From Caenispirillum bisanense (lineage in GTDB: Bacteria > Pseudomonadota > Alphaproteobacteria > Rhodospirillales > Rhodospirillaceae): 64,000 bases of DNA. Below are positions 44,394 through 56,246 of this stretch, one piece after another. How positions within the stretch are numbered: the stretch's first letter is position 1; every line of letters begins with the position of its first letter. The notes beneath the pieces were generated by a model that searched no databases, was not told the DNA's origin, and worked only from the letters and a program-made list of their open reading frames with translations. A program made the position numbers and the translations under genes. Location: the NCBI RefSeq assembly GCF_039523075.1, contig NZ_BAAAEP010000014.1, positions 19,379-83,378 of the forward strand, given 5' to 3'.

Positions 44394-45419
44394 TCAGGGG
44401 ACTGTCCAGGTGTCGCCGGCGTGCAGCAGGGCCATGATGTCGGCGGCCGCATCGCCGCCGGCCGGCACCTCCGGCGCCCGGCAGGCGGTTTCGAAGCTGT
44501 CGCCGGGGGCGCAGTGGATCACCCCCATCACCATGGGGAACAGCGGCGGCCGCAGGGCCGCCAGCGCCATGCCGAGCAGGCGGTTGGTCTCGTCGTGGAC
44601 CAGCACGTCGGCCTCGGTCACGCCGTTCTCGCCCACCGTCGCCACAGCCAGGCCGAAGCCGTCGGGGCTGCGCACCAGGCCCTTGCGGCCGTCGCGGCCG
44701 AACAGCATGGGCTTGCCGTGCTCGACGAACAGCACGCTGTCGGGCGCCGTCTTCTTGTCGGTGACGGCATCGAAGGCGCCGGGGTTGTAGATGACACAGT
44801 TCTGCAGGATCTCCACGAACGACGCGCCCTTGTGGGCGTGGGCGCGCTTCAGCACCTCCGGCAGCTGCTTGAGCAGGGTGTCGCCGCCGCGCGCCACGAA
44901 CCGCGCGCCGGCCCCCAGCGCGAAGACGCAGGGCATCAGCGGCGCGTCGACGGAACCGCCGGGGCTCGACGGCGAGCGGGTGCCGCAGGGCGAGGTGGGC
45001 GAGTACTGGCCCTTGGTCAGGCCGTAGATCTCGTTGTTGAACAAGAGGATGTTGAGGTCGATGTTGCGCCGCAGGGCGTGCAGCATGTGGTTGCCGCCGA
45101 TGGAAAGCCCGTCGCCGTCGCCGGTCACCACCCAGACGTCAAGGTCGGGGTTGGTGATCTTGAGCCCCGTCGCCACCGCCGGGGCGCGGCCGTGGATGGT
45201 GTGGAAGCCGTAGGTCGCCATGTAATAGGGGAAGCGCGACGAACAGCCGATGCCGGAGACGAAGACGGTGGTATCGGGCGTCGCGCCGATCTGCGGCAGG
45301 GTGCGCTGCACCGCCTTCAGGATGGCGTAATCGCCGCATCCGGGGCACCAGCGCACGTCCTGGTCGGAGGCGAAATCCTTGTCGGTGAGGAGGCGGGGGG
45401 TATCGCTCTGGATGCCCAT
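44394..45419 (-). CDS. korB: 2-oxoglutarate:ferredoxin oxidoreductase, beta subunit
   Basis: 341 residues. VRWCPGCGDYAILKAVQ at the N-terminus (two of the cluster Cys), GIGCSSRFPYY (third Cys region), then the thiamine diphosphate motif GDGDGLSIGGNH...NNEIYGLTKGQYSPTS. This is the TPP- and 4Fe-4S-binding subunit that decarboxylates 2-oxoglutarate to succinyl-CoA while reducing ferredoxin. Starts 5 bp after korA. Confidence 0.93.
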   Translation of the reverse strand: MGIQSDTPRLLTDKDFASDQDVRWCPGCGDYAILKAVQRTLPQIGATPDTTVFVSGIGCSSRFPYYMATYGFHTIHGRAPAVATGLKITNPDLDVWVVTGDGDGLSIGGNHMLHALRRNIDLNILLFNNEIYGLTKGQYSPTSPCGTRSPSSPGGSVDAPLMPCVFALGAGARFVARGGDTLLKQLPEVLKRAHAHKGASFVEILQNCVIYNPGAFDAVTDKKTAPDSVLFVEHGKPMLFGRDGRKGLVRSPDGFGLAVATVGENGVTEADVLVHDETNRLLGMALAALRPPLFPMVMGVIHCAPGDSFETACRAPEVPAGGDAAADIMALLHAGDTWTVP

Positions 45420-45424
45420 GGCGG

Positions 45425-47338
<1,914 letters not shown>

Positions 47339-47529
47339 GACGGAGTCCTCCGCGCTTGGGCCTGATTGAGTGTATGCAAACGAATGAAGGGCCGTCAACC
47401 GGACGCAAATCAGGCCCTTTGCCGCCGCCCGCCCCGCCGAGACGGCCGACATCGCCTTTCGTGCCGCTCCCGCGTCGAGAAAGGGACTTGCGTCCGCCGT
47501 CACCTTCTGGAACACTTGCTTCACAACGA

Positions 47530-47539
47530 TAGCATACTA
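47530..47539. promoter_or_regulatory. Candidate MarR-type operator half-site in the korA/ena promoter region
   Basis: TAGCATACTA has palindromic TAG/CTA ends and lies upstream of the enamidase ATG. A related inverted GTATGC occurs at 47372-47377 near korA. MarR regulators bind such short A/T-rich palindromes, and a MarR gene closes the cluster. Weak evidence. Confidence 0.25.
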
Positions 47540-47612
47540 ACGAGTTGCCGGCGCTGATCCCGCATCGAACGGGGCGTGCGAAACCGGCAGCCGCACGAAC
47601 AGGAGGCGAAGC

Positions 47613-48803
47613 ATGGCAGCCGTCGCGCAGCCGAGTACCGCCGGTAAACTGGTCGTCCGCAACATTGGTCTGTTGCTGTCGGGCGACGTGAAGAACCCCA
47701 TCCTCGACGCCGACTGCATCGTCTGCGTCGACGGCAGGATCACGCAGGTGGGCCGCGAGGCCGACTGCGACACCGGCGCCGCCGACCGGGTGGTCGACGC
47801 CCGCGGCACCACCGTCGCGCCGGGCCTCATCGACAGTCACGTCCACCCGGTGCTGGGGGACTGGACGCCGCGCCAGAACCAGTTGGGCTGGATCGACAGC
47901 TTCCTCCATGGCGGCGTCACCACCATGGTCTCGGCCGGCGAGGTGCATGTGCCCGGCCGGCCGAAGGACATCGTCGGCGTCAAGGCCATGGCGATCTTCG
48001 CCCAGCGCGCCTTCCTCAACGCCCGTCCGGGCGGGGTGAAGGTGCATGCCGGGGCACCGGTCATCGAACAGGGCATGACCGAAGAAGACTTCAAGGAAAT
48101 GGCCGCCGCCGGCGTCAGGCTGCTGGGCGAGGTCGGGCTCGGGAGCGTCAAGGCCGGCGAGGAAGCCCGCCAGATGGTCGCCTGGGCCCGCAAGTACGGC
48201 ATCCAGTCCACCATCCACACCGGCGGCCCGTCGATCCCCGGCTCCGGCCTTATCGACGCCGACGTGGTGCTGGAGGCGGATGCCGACATCATCGGCCACA
48301 TCAACGGCGGCCACACCGCCCTGCCGCAGAACCAGATCCGCTGCCTGTGCGAAAGCTGCCACCGGGGCATCGAGATCGTCCACAACGGCAACGAGAAGAT
48401 GGCCCTGTTCGCCATGCGCACCGCCTTCGAACTGGGGGCGCCGGAACGGGTCATCCTCGGCACCGACAGCCCGGCGGGCTCCGGCGTGCAGCCGCTCGGC
48501 ATCCTGCGCATGGTCAGCATGCTGTCGAGCCTGGGCGACGTGCCGGCGGAAGTGGCGTTCTGCTTCGCCACCGGCAACACCGCCCGCATGCGCGACCTCG
48601 ACTGCGGCCTGATCGAGGTCGGCCGCGCCGCCGACTTCGTCATCATGGACCGCGCCCAGCACTCGGCCGGCAAGGATCTGCTGGAGAGCGTCCGCCTGGG
48701 CGACCTGCCGGGGATCAGCATGACGATCATCGACGGGCTGGTCCGCACCGGCCGATCGCGCAACACCCCGCCGGCCGAGCGGCTGGCGGAGGTGGTGCCG
48801 TGA
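47613..48803 (+). CDS. Enamidase-like amidohydrolase
   Basis: 396 residues of the amidohydrolase superfamily. PGLIDSHVHPV (metal-binding HxH), a mid-protein KVHAG, STIHTGG and GHINGGH, and LGTDSPAGSG with the catalytic Asp are in the expected order. The compact C-terminal return (GRAADFVIMD) is typical. Its position ahead of hydroxylase and 6-hydroxynicotinate-reductase-like genes, and the GHINGGHTAL segment, point to enamidase, which hydrolyses 6-oxo-1,4,5,6-tetrahydronicotinate to 2-formylglutarate. Another cyclic amide substrate cannot be excluded. Confidence 0.75.
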   Translation: MAAVAQPSTAGKLVVRNIGLLLSGDVKNPILDADCIVCVDGRITQVGREADCDTGAADRVVDARGTTVAPGLIDSHVHPVLGDWTPRQNQLGWIDSFLHGGVTTMVSAGEVHVPGRPKDIVGVKAMAIFAQRAFLNARPGGVKVHAGAPVIEQGMTEEDFKEMAAAGVRLLGEVGLGSVKAGEEARQMVAWARKYGIQSTIHTGGPSIPGSGLIDADVVLEADADIIGHINGGHTALPQNQIRCLCESCHRGIEIVHNGNEKMALFAMRTAFELGAPERVILGTDSPAGSGVQPLGILRMVSMLSSLGDVPAEVAFCFATGNTARMRDLDCGLIEVGRAADFVIMDRAQHSAGKDLLESVRLGDLPGISMTIIDGLVRTGRSRNTPPAERLAEVVP

Positions 48804-48949
48804 GGCGCTGACCGTTCCGGGCGCCGGTGCGGTGGCTGTTCCTACCCGGCCGCCGCACCCGCCCGATCCTGGGGGCCGCCTGCTCCCGCTCACCCTCCCG
48901 ACAGGCGGCCCCCTTTCTTCCCGCGTGACGCAACCACGGGGACCATGGC

Positions 48950-49801
48950 ATGGCGAAATACGTGCGCGTCCACAGCGTCGATCAGGCGCTGGAATGCCTG
49001 GCGGAACGGCCCTTCCGCATCATCGCCGGCGGCACCGACGTCTACCCGGCGTTGGGCGAGGCGGTGATCGGCGACGACATTCTCGACATCTCCGGCCTGC
49101 GCGACCTGCGCGGCATCCGGTGCGACAACGGGCCGGCGGGCGACAGCTGGCGCATCGGCGCCCTGACCACTTGGACCGACGTCCTGCGCGCCGACCTGCC
49201 GCCGTGGTTCGACGGCCTGAAGCTGGCGGCGCGGGAGGTCGGCTCGGTGCAGATCCAGAACGCCGGCACCGTCGCCGGCAACATCTGCAATGCCTCCCCC
49301 GCCGCCGACGGCACCGCCGCCCTGCTCGCCCTGGACGCGCGGGTGGAGATCAGCGGCCCGGCCGGCCTCCGCGTCCAGCCGCTGGCCGATTTCGTCACCG
49401 GCGTGCGGCGGACGACCCTGGTGCCGGGCGAGCTGGTGACGGCGATCATCGTGCCCGACGGCGGCGGCGACGGCGCGTCCGACTTCCTCAAGCTGGGCGC
49501 CCGCCACTACCTCGTCATCTCCATCGCCATGGTGTCGGTGGTGCTGCGGCGGCGCGACGGCGTCATCACCGGCGCCGGCATCGCCGTCGGCTCCTGTTCC
49601 CCGGTCGCCCGGCGGCTGGACGGGCTGGAACGGCGCCTGACCGGCCGCCCGCCGCAGGGCCTCGCCGCGCTGGTGGAAGAGGCCGACGCCGCCCCCTTGA
49701 GCCCCATCGACGACGTGCGCGCCACCGCCGCCTACCGCCGCGAGGCCGCCCTGACCCTTGTCCGCCGCGCGCTCAGCCGCTGCGAGGAGGCCCTGCGATG
49801 A
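48950..49801 (+). CDS. Molybdenum hydroxylase FAD subunit (CoxM-like, putative nicotinate dehydrogenase)
   Basis: 283 residues. FAD-binding motifs: IIAGGTDVYP near residue 23 (the AGGTDL-type loop) and QIQNAGTVAGNICNASPAADG (about 100-120). The C-terminal CO-dehydrogenase flavoprotein domain (FLKLGARHYLVIS) completes the medium subunit. It passes electrons from the Fe-S clusters to an acceptor. The stop overlaps the start of the next gene by 4 bp (ATGA). Confidence 0.9.
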   Translation: MAKYVRVHSVDQALECLAERPFRIIAGGTDVYPALGEAVIGDDILDISGLRDLRGIRCDNGPAGDSWRIGALTTWTDVLRADLPPWFDGLKLAAREVGSVQIQNAGTVAGNICNASPAADGTAALLALDARVEISGPAGLRVQPLADFVTGVRRTTLVPGELVTAIIVPDGGGDGASDFLKLGARHYLVISIAMVSVVLRRRDGVITGAGIAVGSCSPVARRLDGLERRLTGRPPQGLAALVEEADAAPLSPIDDVRATAAYRREAALTLVRRALSRCEEALR

Positions 49802-52569
49802 CCCTCGACCTCCGCCCCGCCGCCCTCCGCCCGGTGGAGGTGACCGCCACCGTGCCGGTGTCCTTCACCCTCAACGGCCGGGCGGTCACGCTGCAGGTGG
49901 AGCCCATGCGCCGCCTGACTCAGGTGCTGCGCGAGCAGATGGGCCTGACCGGCACCAAGGTCGGCTGCGATGCCGGCGACTGCGGCGCCTGCACCGTGCT
50001 GCTGGACGACGAGCCGGTATGCGCCTGCATGGTCCAGGCCGGGCGGCTGGAAGGGGCTCGCGTCGAGACGGTGGAGGCGCTGGCCGCCGACGGCACGCCG
50101 CACCGCCTGCAGCAGGCCTTCCTGCGCTACGGCGCTGCCCAGTGCGGCATCTGCACCCCCGGCATGCTGATGGCCGCGACGGCGCTGCTGCGGCGATGTC
50201 CGCACCCGACCGAGGTGCAGGTGAAGGATGCCCTCGGCGGCGTGCTGTGCCGCTGTACCGGCTATGCCAAGATCATCCAGGCCGTCATGCACGCCAACGA
50301 CCCGCTGCCCGAGGCGGTGACGGCGGCGGCGGGGGCGGCGGTCGGCAGCCGGCTCGACCGCCTGGACGGGCTGCCCAAGGTGCTCGGCACCGATGTGTTC
50401 GGCGCCGACGCCTGGCCGGCGGGCAGCCTGCTGGTGCGGGTGATCCGCAGCCCGCACCACCGCGCCCGCTTCCGCCTGGGCGACCTTGACGCCTTCGTCC
50501 GCGCCCATCCCGGCGTCGAGGCGGTGCTGACCGCCGCCGACATCCCCGGCCGCAACCTGTTCGGCGTCATCCCGCCGCTGGCCGACCAGCCGGTGTTCGC
50601 CGTCGACGAATGCCGCTTCAAGGGCGAGGCGGTGGCCGCCGTGGTGGGCGAGGAAACGGCGCTGCGCCACCTCGACCTCGCCGCCTTCCCGGTGGCGTGG
50701 GAGGCGTTGCCCGCCGTGCTCACCCCGCCCGAGGCGCTGGCCGAAGGGGCGCCGGCCGTCCATGCGGCGCGGGCCGGCAACGTGCTGGTGCGCGGTCTCG
50801 TCCGCCACGGCGACCCGCAGGCCGCCATGCCCTCCGCCCATGCGGTGGTGGAGGGAACCTATTCCACCGGCTTCATCGAACATGCCTACATCGAGCCGGA
50901 AGCCGGCTGGGCCCGCCGCGTCGGCGACCGCATCGAGATCGCCGCCTGCACCCAGGCGCCTTACATGGACCGCGACGACATGGCGGCCATTCTGGGGCTG
51001 GAGCCGGAGGCGGTGCGCATCCTGCCGACCGCCGTCGGCGGCGGCTTCGGCAGCAAGCTTGATCTGTCGCTGCAGCCCTACATCGCGCTGGCGGCGTGGA
51101 AGACCGGCAAGCCGGCCCGCATGGTCTACAGCCGCAGCGAGAGCATGGCGACCACCACCAAGCGCCACCCCTCCGCCATCACCGCCCGCATCGGCGCCGA
51201 TGCCGAGGGCCGGCTGGTGGCCATGGAGTTCGAGGGCGTGTTCAACACCGGCGCCTATGCCTCGTGGGGGCCGACGGTCGCCAACCGGGTGCCGGTCCAC
51301 GCCAGCGGCCCTTACCGCCATCCGAATTATGAGGCGCGGTCGCTTGCCGTCCACACCCACACCGCCCCGGCCGGCGCCTTCCGCGGCTTCGGCGTGCCGC
51401 AGTCGGCGGTGGCGCAGGAGACGCTGTTCGACGAACTGGCCGACAGGCTGGGCCTCGACCGCCTGGACTTCCGCCTGCGCAACGCCCTGGACAACGGCCT
51501 GCCCACCGTCACCGGCCAGGTGTTCGGCCAGGGCGTCGGCATCAAGCGCTGCTTCGAGGCGCTGCGACAGCCGTGGCAAGAGGCCCGCGCCGCCGCCGCC
51601 GCCTTCAACGCCGCGTCCGACGGCCCCCTGCGGCGCGGCGTCGGCGTCGCCGGCATGTGGTACGGCTGCGGCAATACCTCGCTGCCCAACCCCTCCACCA
51701 TCCGCGTCGGCCTGACCGCGGAAGGGCGCCTCGTGCTGCACCAGGGGGCGGTGGACATCGGCCAGGGCTCCAACACGGTGATCGCCCAGATCTGTGCCGA
51801 CGCCCTCGGCCTGCCGGTGGCGCAGGTGAGCCTGCTCGGCGCCGACACCGACCTGACGCCCGATGCCGGCAAGACCTCCGCCTCGCGCCAGACCTTCGTG
51901 TCGGGCAAGGCGGCCTTCCTGGCCGGCAAGGCCCTGCGCGACCAGATCCTGCTGCGCCTCAACGCCGCGCCCGATACGCCGCTGGTGCTCGACGGTCCCT
52001 GCCTGCGGGCCGGCGACCGGGTGCTCGACCTGCGCACCCTGACGGCCGACGCCCACGGCTATGTCCTGGCGGCGGAGGAAACCTTCGACCCGCCGACCTC
52101 GCCACTCGACGCCAACGGCCAGGGCGAGCCCTACGCCGCCTTCGGCTGGGGCGCCCATGTGGCCGAGGTGGAGGTGGATGTGGAGCTTGGCCGCGTCTTC
52201 GTGCGCCGGCTGGTCTGCGCCCACGATGTCGGCCGCGCCATCAACCCGACGCTCATCGAGGGGCAGGTGGAGGGCGGCGCGGCGCAGGGCCTCGGCCTCG
52301 CGCTGATGGAGGAGTTCATCCCCGGCCGCACCGAGAACCTGCACGATTATTTGATCCCGACCGCCGGCGACGTGCCCGAGGTCCGCACCATCCTGATCGA
52401 GGATGCCGACAGCCACGGCCCGTTCGGCGCCAAGGGCATCGGCGAGCAGGTGCTGATCCCGACCGCGCCGGCCATCCTGAATGCCATCCGCGACGCCACC
52501 GGCGTGCTGGTGCGCGACCTGCCGGTGACGCCGGACAGGCTGCGCCGGGCGCTGCGCGAGAAGGGGTAA
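49798..52569 (+). CDS. Fused 2Fe-2S/molybdopterin hydroxylase subunit, putative nicotinate dehydrogenase
   Basis: 923 residues. The N-terminal 175 residues are the small subunit: a plant-type 2Fe-2S site (CDAGDCGACTVLLDDEPVC) and a second cluster (CGICTPG, CRCTGY). The rest is the xanthine-dehydrogenase-type large subunit with GGGFGSKLDL, GAFRGFGVPQ and the catalytic Glu in GAKGIGEQ. Such enzymes hydroxylate N-heterocycles with water as oxygen donor. The context suggests nicotinate C6 hydroxylation. Usual nicotinate dehydrogenases are split; this fusion with a separate FAD subunit is less common. Confidence 0.88.
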   Translation: MTLDLRPAALRPVEVTATVPVSFTLNGRAVTLQVEPMRRLTQVLREQMGLTGTKVGCDAGDCGACTVLLDDEPVCACMVQAGRLEGARVETVEALAADGTPHRLQQAFLRYGAAQCGICTPGMLMAATALLRRCPHPTEVQVKDALGGVLCRCTGYAKIIQAVMHANDPLPEAVTAAAGAAVGSRLDRLDGLPKVLGTDVFGADAWPAGSLLVRVIRSPHHRARFRLGDLDAFVRAHPGVEAVLTAADIPGRNLFGVIPPLADQPVFAVDECRFKGEAVAAVVGEETALRHLDLAAFPVAWEALPAVLTPPEALAEGAPAVHAARAGNVLVRGLVRHGDPQAAMPSAHAVVEGTYSTGFIEHAYIEPEAGWARRVGDRIEIAACTQAPYMDRDDMAAILGLEPEAVRILPTAVGGGFGSKLDLSLQPYIALAAWKTGKPARMVYSRSESMATTTKRHPSAITARIGADAEGRLVAMEFEGVFNTGAYASWGPTVANRVPVHASGPYRHPNYEARSLAVHTHTAPAGAFRGFGVPQSAVAQETLFDELADRLGLDRLDFRLRNALDNGLPTVTGQVFGQGVGIKRCFEALRQPWQEARAAAAAFNAASDGPLRRGVGVAGMWYGCGNTSLPNPSTIRVGLTAEGRLVLHQGAVDIGQGSNTVIAQICADALGLPVAQVSLLGADTDLTPDAGKTSASRQTFVSGKAAFLAGKALRDQILLRLNAAPDTPLVLDGPCLRAGDRVLDLRTLTADAHGYVLAAEETFDPPTSPLDANGQGEPYAAFGWGAHVAEVEVDVELGRVFVRRLVCAHDVGRAINPTLIEGQVEGGAAQGLGLALMEEFIPGRTENLHDYLIPTAGDVPEVRTILIEDADSHGPFGAKGIGEQVLIPTAPAILNAIRDATGVLVRDLPVTPDRLRRALREKG

Positions 52570-52573
52570 CGCC

Positions 52574-54073
52574 ATGTCCGTCACCACCACCGCCCCGCCG
52601 GCCGGGCCGGTCACCGACGCCTCCGGCAAGATCCGCTGCGATGCCTGCCCGGTCATGTGCTACATCGCCGACGGCAAGTCGGGCGCCTGCGACCGCTATG
52701 CCAACGTGGGCGGCGAGCTGACCCGCGTCGATCCGCTGGTGGTGCTGGAAGGCACCCTGGAGAAGGGCGAGCAGGTGGTGCCCTTCATGGCTGCCGGCAC
52801 CGACTGGGACGGCGATCTGGTCAATCCCGGCGACCGCTTCGTCACCGCCGTCGGTGCCGGCACCACGTACCCGGATTACAAGCCGGCCCCCTTCATCGTC
52901 TCCAGCGAGGCGGACGGGGTCGACATGGTGACGGTGGTGACGGAAGGCATCTTCAGCTACTGCGGCGCCAAGCTGAAGATCGACACCGACCGCCACCTCG
53001 GCCCGGAGCGCGCCCTGGTGCGGTTCAAGGGTGAGCCGGTGGGCCACGTCACCACCGGCGAATACGGCTCGCAGATGCTGTCGGTGGGCGGCGTCAACCA
53101 CCTGACCGGCGGCAGCAAGAAGGAAGGCCGCATGACCTGCCAGGCCATCCTGGACCTGTGCAACCGGCAGGCGGTGGAACTGACCATCGACGACGGCGCC
53201 GCCGTCATCGTGCAGGCCGGCAAGGCGCCCATCGTCGACGGCGAGCCGGAAACCCGCATGCGCGTCGGCTGCGGCTCGGCCACCATCGGCATGTTCGCCC
53301 GCCAGTGGTTCGACCATGTGGACGAGGTGGTGGTGGTTGACGACCACATCACCGGCGTGCTGTCGGAACACCAGGCCGGCAAGGTGCTGGGGGTGCAGCC
53401 GACCGGCATCAGCATCAAGGGCCGCCGCTCCACCCCCGGCCGCTACTTCCAGGTGGCGGAGCCGGGCACCGGCTGGGGCGGCACCGACATATCCGACCCG
53501 CTCACCATCCTCGGCGACTTCAGCGCCAAGGAGGCGCGGCCGGGCCTGACCCTGCTCATGGTCTCCACCACCGGCGACCACGCCGCCTTCTTCGTGCTGG
53601 ACGAGGCACTGAAGCCGGTGCCGGCGCCCATGCCGGAGCCGTTGCGCCTGACCGTCGACCGCATTCAGGAAAACTGCGAGCCGGCGCTGTGTTCCGTCGT
53701 CTTCATCGGCGGCGCCGGCGGCTCGCTGCGGGCGGGGGTGACCGAGAACCCGGTGAAGCTCACCCGCTCGGTCAAGGATACCCTGACCTATGTGTCGAGC
53801 GGCGGCGCCCCGGTCTACGTCTGGCCGGGCGGCGGCATCACCTTCATGGTGGACGTGACGCGCATGCCGGAAAACTCCTTCGGCTACGTGCCGACGCCGG
53901 CCATCGTGGCGCCCATCGAGTTCACCATGCGGCTGGACGACTACCGCACTCTCGGCGGCCACATGGAGTCGGTGGTGCCGCTGGAGCGGGTGCGCGACGT
54001 GGCGCGCAAGCGCAACCTGCTCGCCAGCGCCACCAACCCCTGGCCCATGAACCGCACCAACTTCCGCTGGTAG
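52574..54073 (+). CDS. hnr: 6-Hydroxynicotinate reductase-like iron-sulfur protein
   Basis: 499 residues. An N-terminal cysteine cluster (Cys22, Cys25, Cys29, Cys39: CDACPVMC...GAC) suggests a 4Fe-4S site, followed by a large globular domain with VTEGIFSYCGAKLKID, GGVNHLTGG, GCGSATIGMF, FIGGAGGSLRAGV and VWPGGGITFMVD. The layout matches 6-hydroxynicotinate reductase, which reduces the aromatic ring of 6-hydroxynicotinate to the tetrahydro-6-oxo form with ferredoxin. It lies 4 bp after the hydroxylase gene, consistent with consecutive steps. Confidence 0.82.
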   Translation: MSVTTTAPPAGPVTDASGKIRCDACPVMCYIADGKSGACDRYANVGGELTRVDPLVVLEGTLEKGEQVVPFMAAGTDWDGDLVNPGDRFVTAVGAGTTYPDYKPAPFIVSSEADGVDMVTVVTEGIFSYCGAKLKIDTDRHLGPERALVRFKGEPVGHVTTGEYGSQMLSVGGVNHLTGGSKKEGRMTCQAILDLCNRQAVELTIDDGAAVIVQAGKAPIVDGEPETRMRVGCGSATIGMFARQWFDHVDEVVVVDDHITGVLSEHQAGKVLGVQPTGISIKGRRSTPGRYFQVAEPGTGWGGTDISDPLTILGDFSAKEARPGLTLLMVSTTGDHAAFFVLDEALKPVPAPMPEPLRLTVDRIQENCEPALCSVVFIGGAGGSLRAGVTENPVKLTRSVKDTLTYVSSGGAPVYVWPGGGITFMVDVTRMPENSFGYVPTPAIVAPIEFTMRLDDYRTLGGHMESVVPLERVRDVARKRNLLASATNPWPMNRTNFRW

Positions 54074-54091
54074 CCGCAGGAGGCGCATGTC

Positions 54092-54998
54092 ATGCAATCC
54101 GCATCTCACCGCCTGCTGCCCGATGGCCGCCGTCTGCACCTGCACCACGGCCCCATCGACCTGATCGTCGAGGCCCAGGGGCCGGCGGCGGAGGTTCAGG
54201 CCGCCCGCACCCAGGCGGTGGCGCGGTTCCAGACCGTGCTGACCGAGCTGGTGGCGGAACTGCCGCTGCTGCGCCGGGCGGTGGCGGGCGGCGCCTGCCC
54301 GCTGACCGGGCCGGTGGCGCGGCGCATGTGGGCGGCGGTGCAGCCGCACCGCCCGGCCTTCGTCACCCCCATGGCGGCGGTGGCCGGCGCGGTGGCGGAC
54401 GAGGTGCTGGCCGCCCTGACCGCCGGGCGGACGCTCACCCGCGCCTATGTCAACAACGGCGGCGACATCGCCCTGTTCCTGGCCCCCGGCGCCCAGGCAT
54501 GGCGGGCGGGCATCGTGGTCGACCCCGCCGATCCGCGCAGCCCCGGCGCCCTGACCGTGCGGCCCGACATGCCGGTGCGCGGCATCGCCACCAGCGGCCG
54601 GCTGGGGCGCAGCCTGTCGCTCGGCATCGCCGACTCGGTCACCGTGCTGGCCGGTACCGCCGCCGAGGCCGATGCCGCCGCGACGCTCATCGCCAATGCC
54701 GTCGACCTGCCGGGGCACCCGGCGGTGGCGCGCCAGCCGGCGCGGGAGATGCAGCCCGACAGCGACCTCGGCGACCGGCCGGTGACGACGGCGGTCGGGC
54801 CGCTCGCCCCGGAGGACGTCGCCGCCGCCCTGACCGCCGGCCGCCATGCCGCCGAGGCCATGCGGGCCCGCGGCCTCATCGCCGCCGCCGTGCTGGTGCT
54901 CGACCGGCAGGTGCGGCTGGTGGGGGCGCCGGACCTGCTCATGGCGCCGCCGTCGCCGCGCCGCCTGTCCACGCCGTCACAGAGGGAGGACCGCATCC

Positions 54999-55006
<8 letters not shown>
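54092..55006 (+). CDS. UPF0280 (ApbE-like) family protein
   Basis: 304 residues. HRLLPDGRRLHLHHGPIDLIVEA at the N-terminus, the strongly conserved AYVNNGGDIALFL and a GIATSGRLGRSLSLGIADSVTVLA segment match UPF0280, distantly related to ApbE flavin transferases. The biochemical role is not established. It sits 18 bp after hnr with a clear GGAGG site and overlaps the first AA_synth gene by 8 bp, so it belongs to the same operon. Confidence 0.85.
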
Positions 55007-55579
<573 letters not shown>

Positions 55580-55583
<4 letters not shown>

Positions 55584-56164
55584 GCGCCGACATCCGCAAG
55601 CTGATGGTGGTGGTGGACGAGATCCACCGCGAGATGGACCGCGAGATCAGCCCGCCCACCCGCCGCGCCGCCGCCGTGGCGGTGATCGCCAACCCCTTCG
55701 CCGGCCGCTATGTCGAGGATCTGACGCCGCTCATGGACATCGGCGCCGAACTGGGCGACCTGCTCGGCCGGCGGGCGGTGGCGGCGCTCGGTATTGCGCC
55801 GGCGGCCGTGGAAAGCTATGGCAAGGCGGCCCTGGTGGGCGAGAACGGCGAACTGGAACATGCCGCCGCCATCCTCCACCCCAAGCTCGGCGCGCCCCTG
55901 CGCCAGGCGGTGGAGAAGGGGGCGGCGCTGGTGCCGTCGTCGAAGAAGCGGGGCGGGCCGGGGCAGGTGCTCGACATCCCTCTCGGCCACAAGGATGCTG
56001 CCTACGTGCGCAGTCACTTCGACGGCATGGAGGTGCAGATCAACGACGCCCCGCGGGCGGACGAGATTCTGGTGGCCGTGGCGGTCACCGACAGCGGGCG
56101 GCCGCTGCCCCGGGTGGGCGGGCTGACCACGCAGGAGGTCAAGGGAGAAGACGGTCTGCGGTAA
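55580..56164 (+). CDS. AA_synth (DUF1185) family protein, second of tandem pair
   Basis: 194 residues, the same length and colinear with the first copy: AVIANPFAGRYVED, SYGKAALVGENGELEHAAAI, VPSSKKRGGPGQVLDIPLGH and YVRSHFDGMEVQINDAPRADE, ending KGEDGLR. The key charged and glycine residues are kept in both, while the N-terminal 40 residues differ. The two may form a heteromer or act on successive substrates. Last gene of the enzyme block, before the transporter. Confidence 0.85.
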
Positions 56165-56246
56165 TGGCTCTTCACAGGAGAAACGGGCCAGGCGGACGAT
56201 AAATCAACCAGAGACGCCGGCCCACAGGGCGAACAGGAGGCTCACA

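Noticed and set aside
48832..49797. N-terminal extension of the hydroxylase fusion through the FAD subunit region
   Set aside because: The open frame is antisignal; the true FAD subunit is read in another frame at 48950-49801 and the fusion starts at its own ATG 49798.
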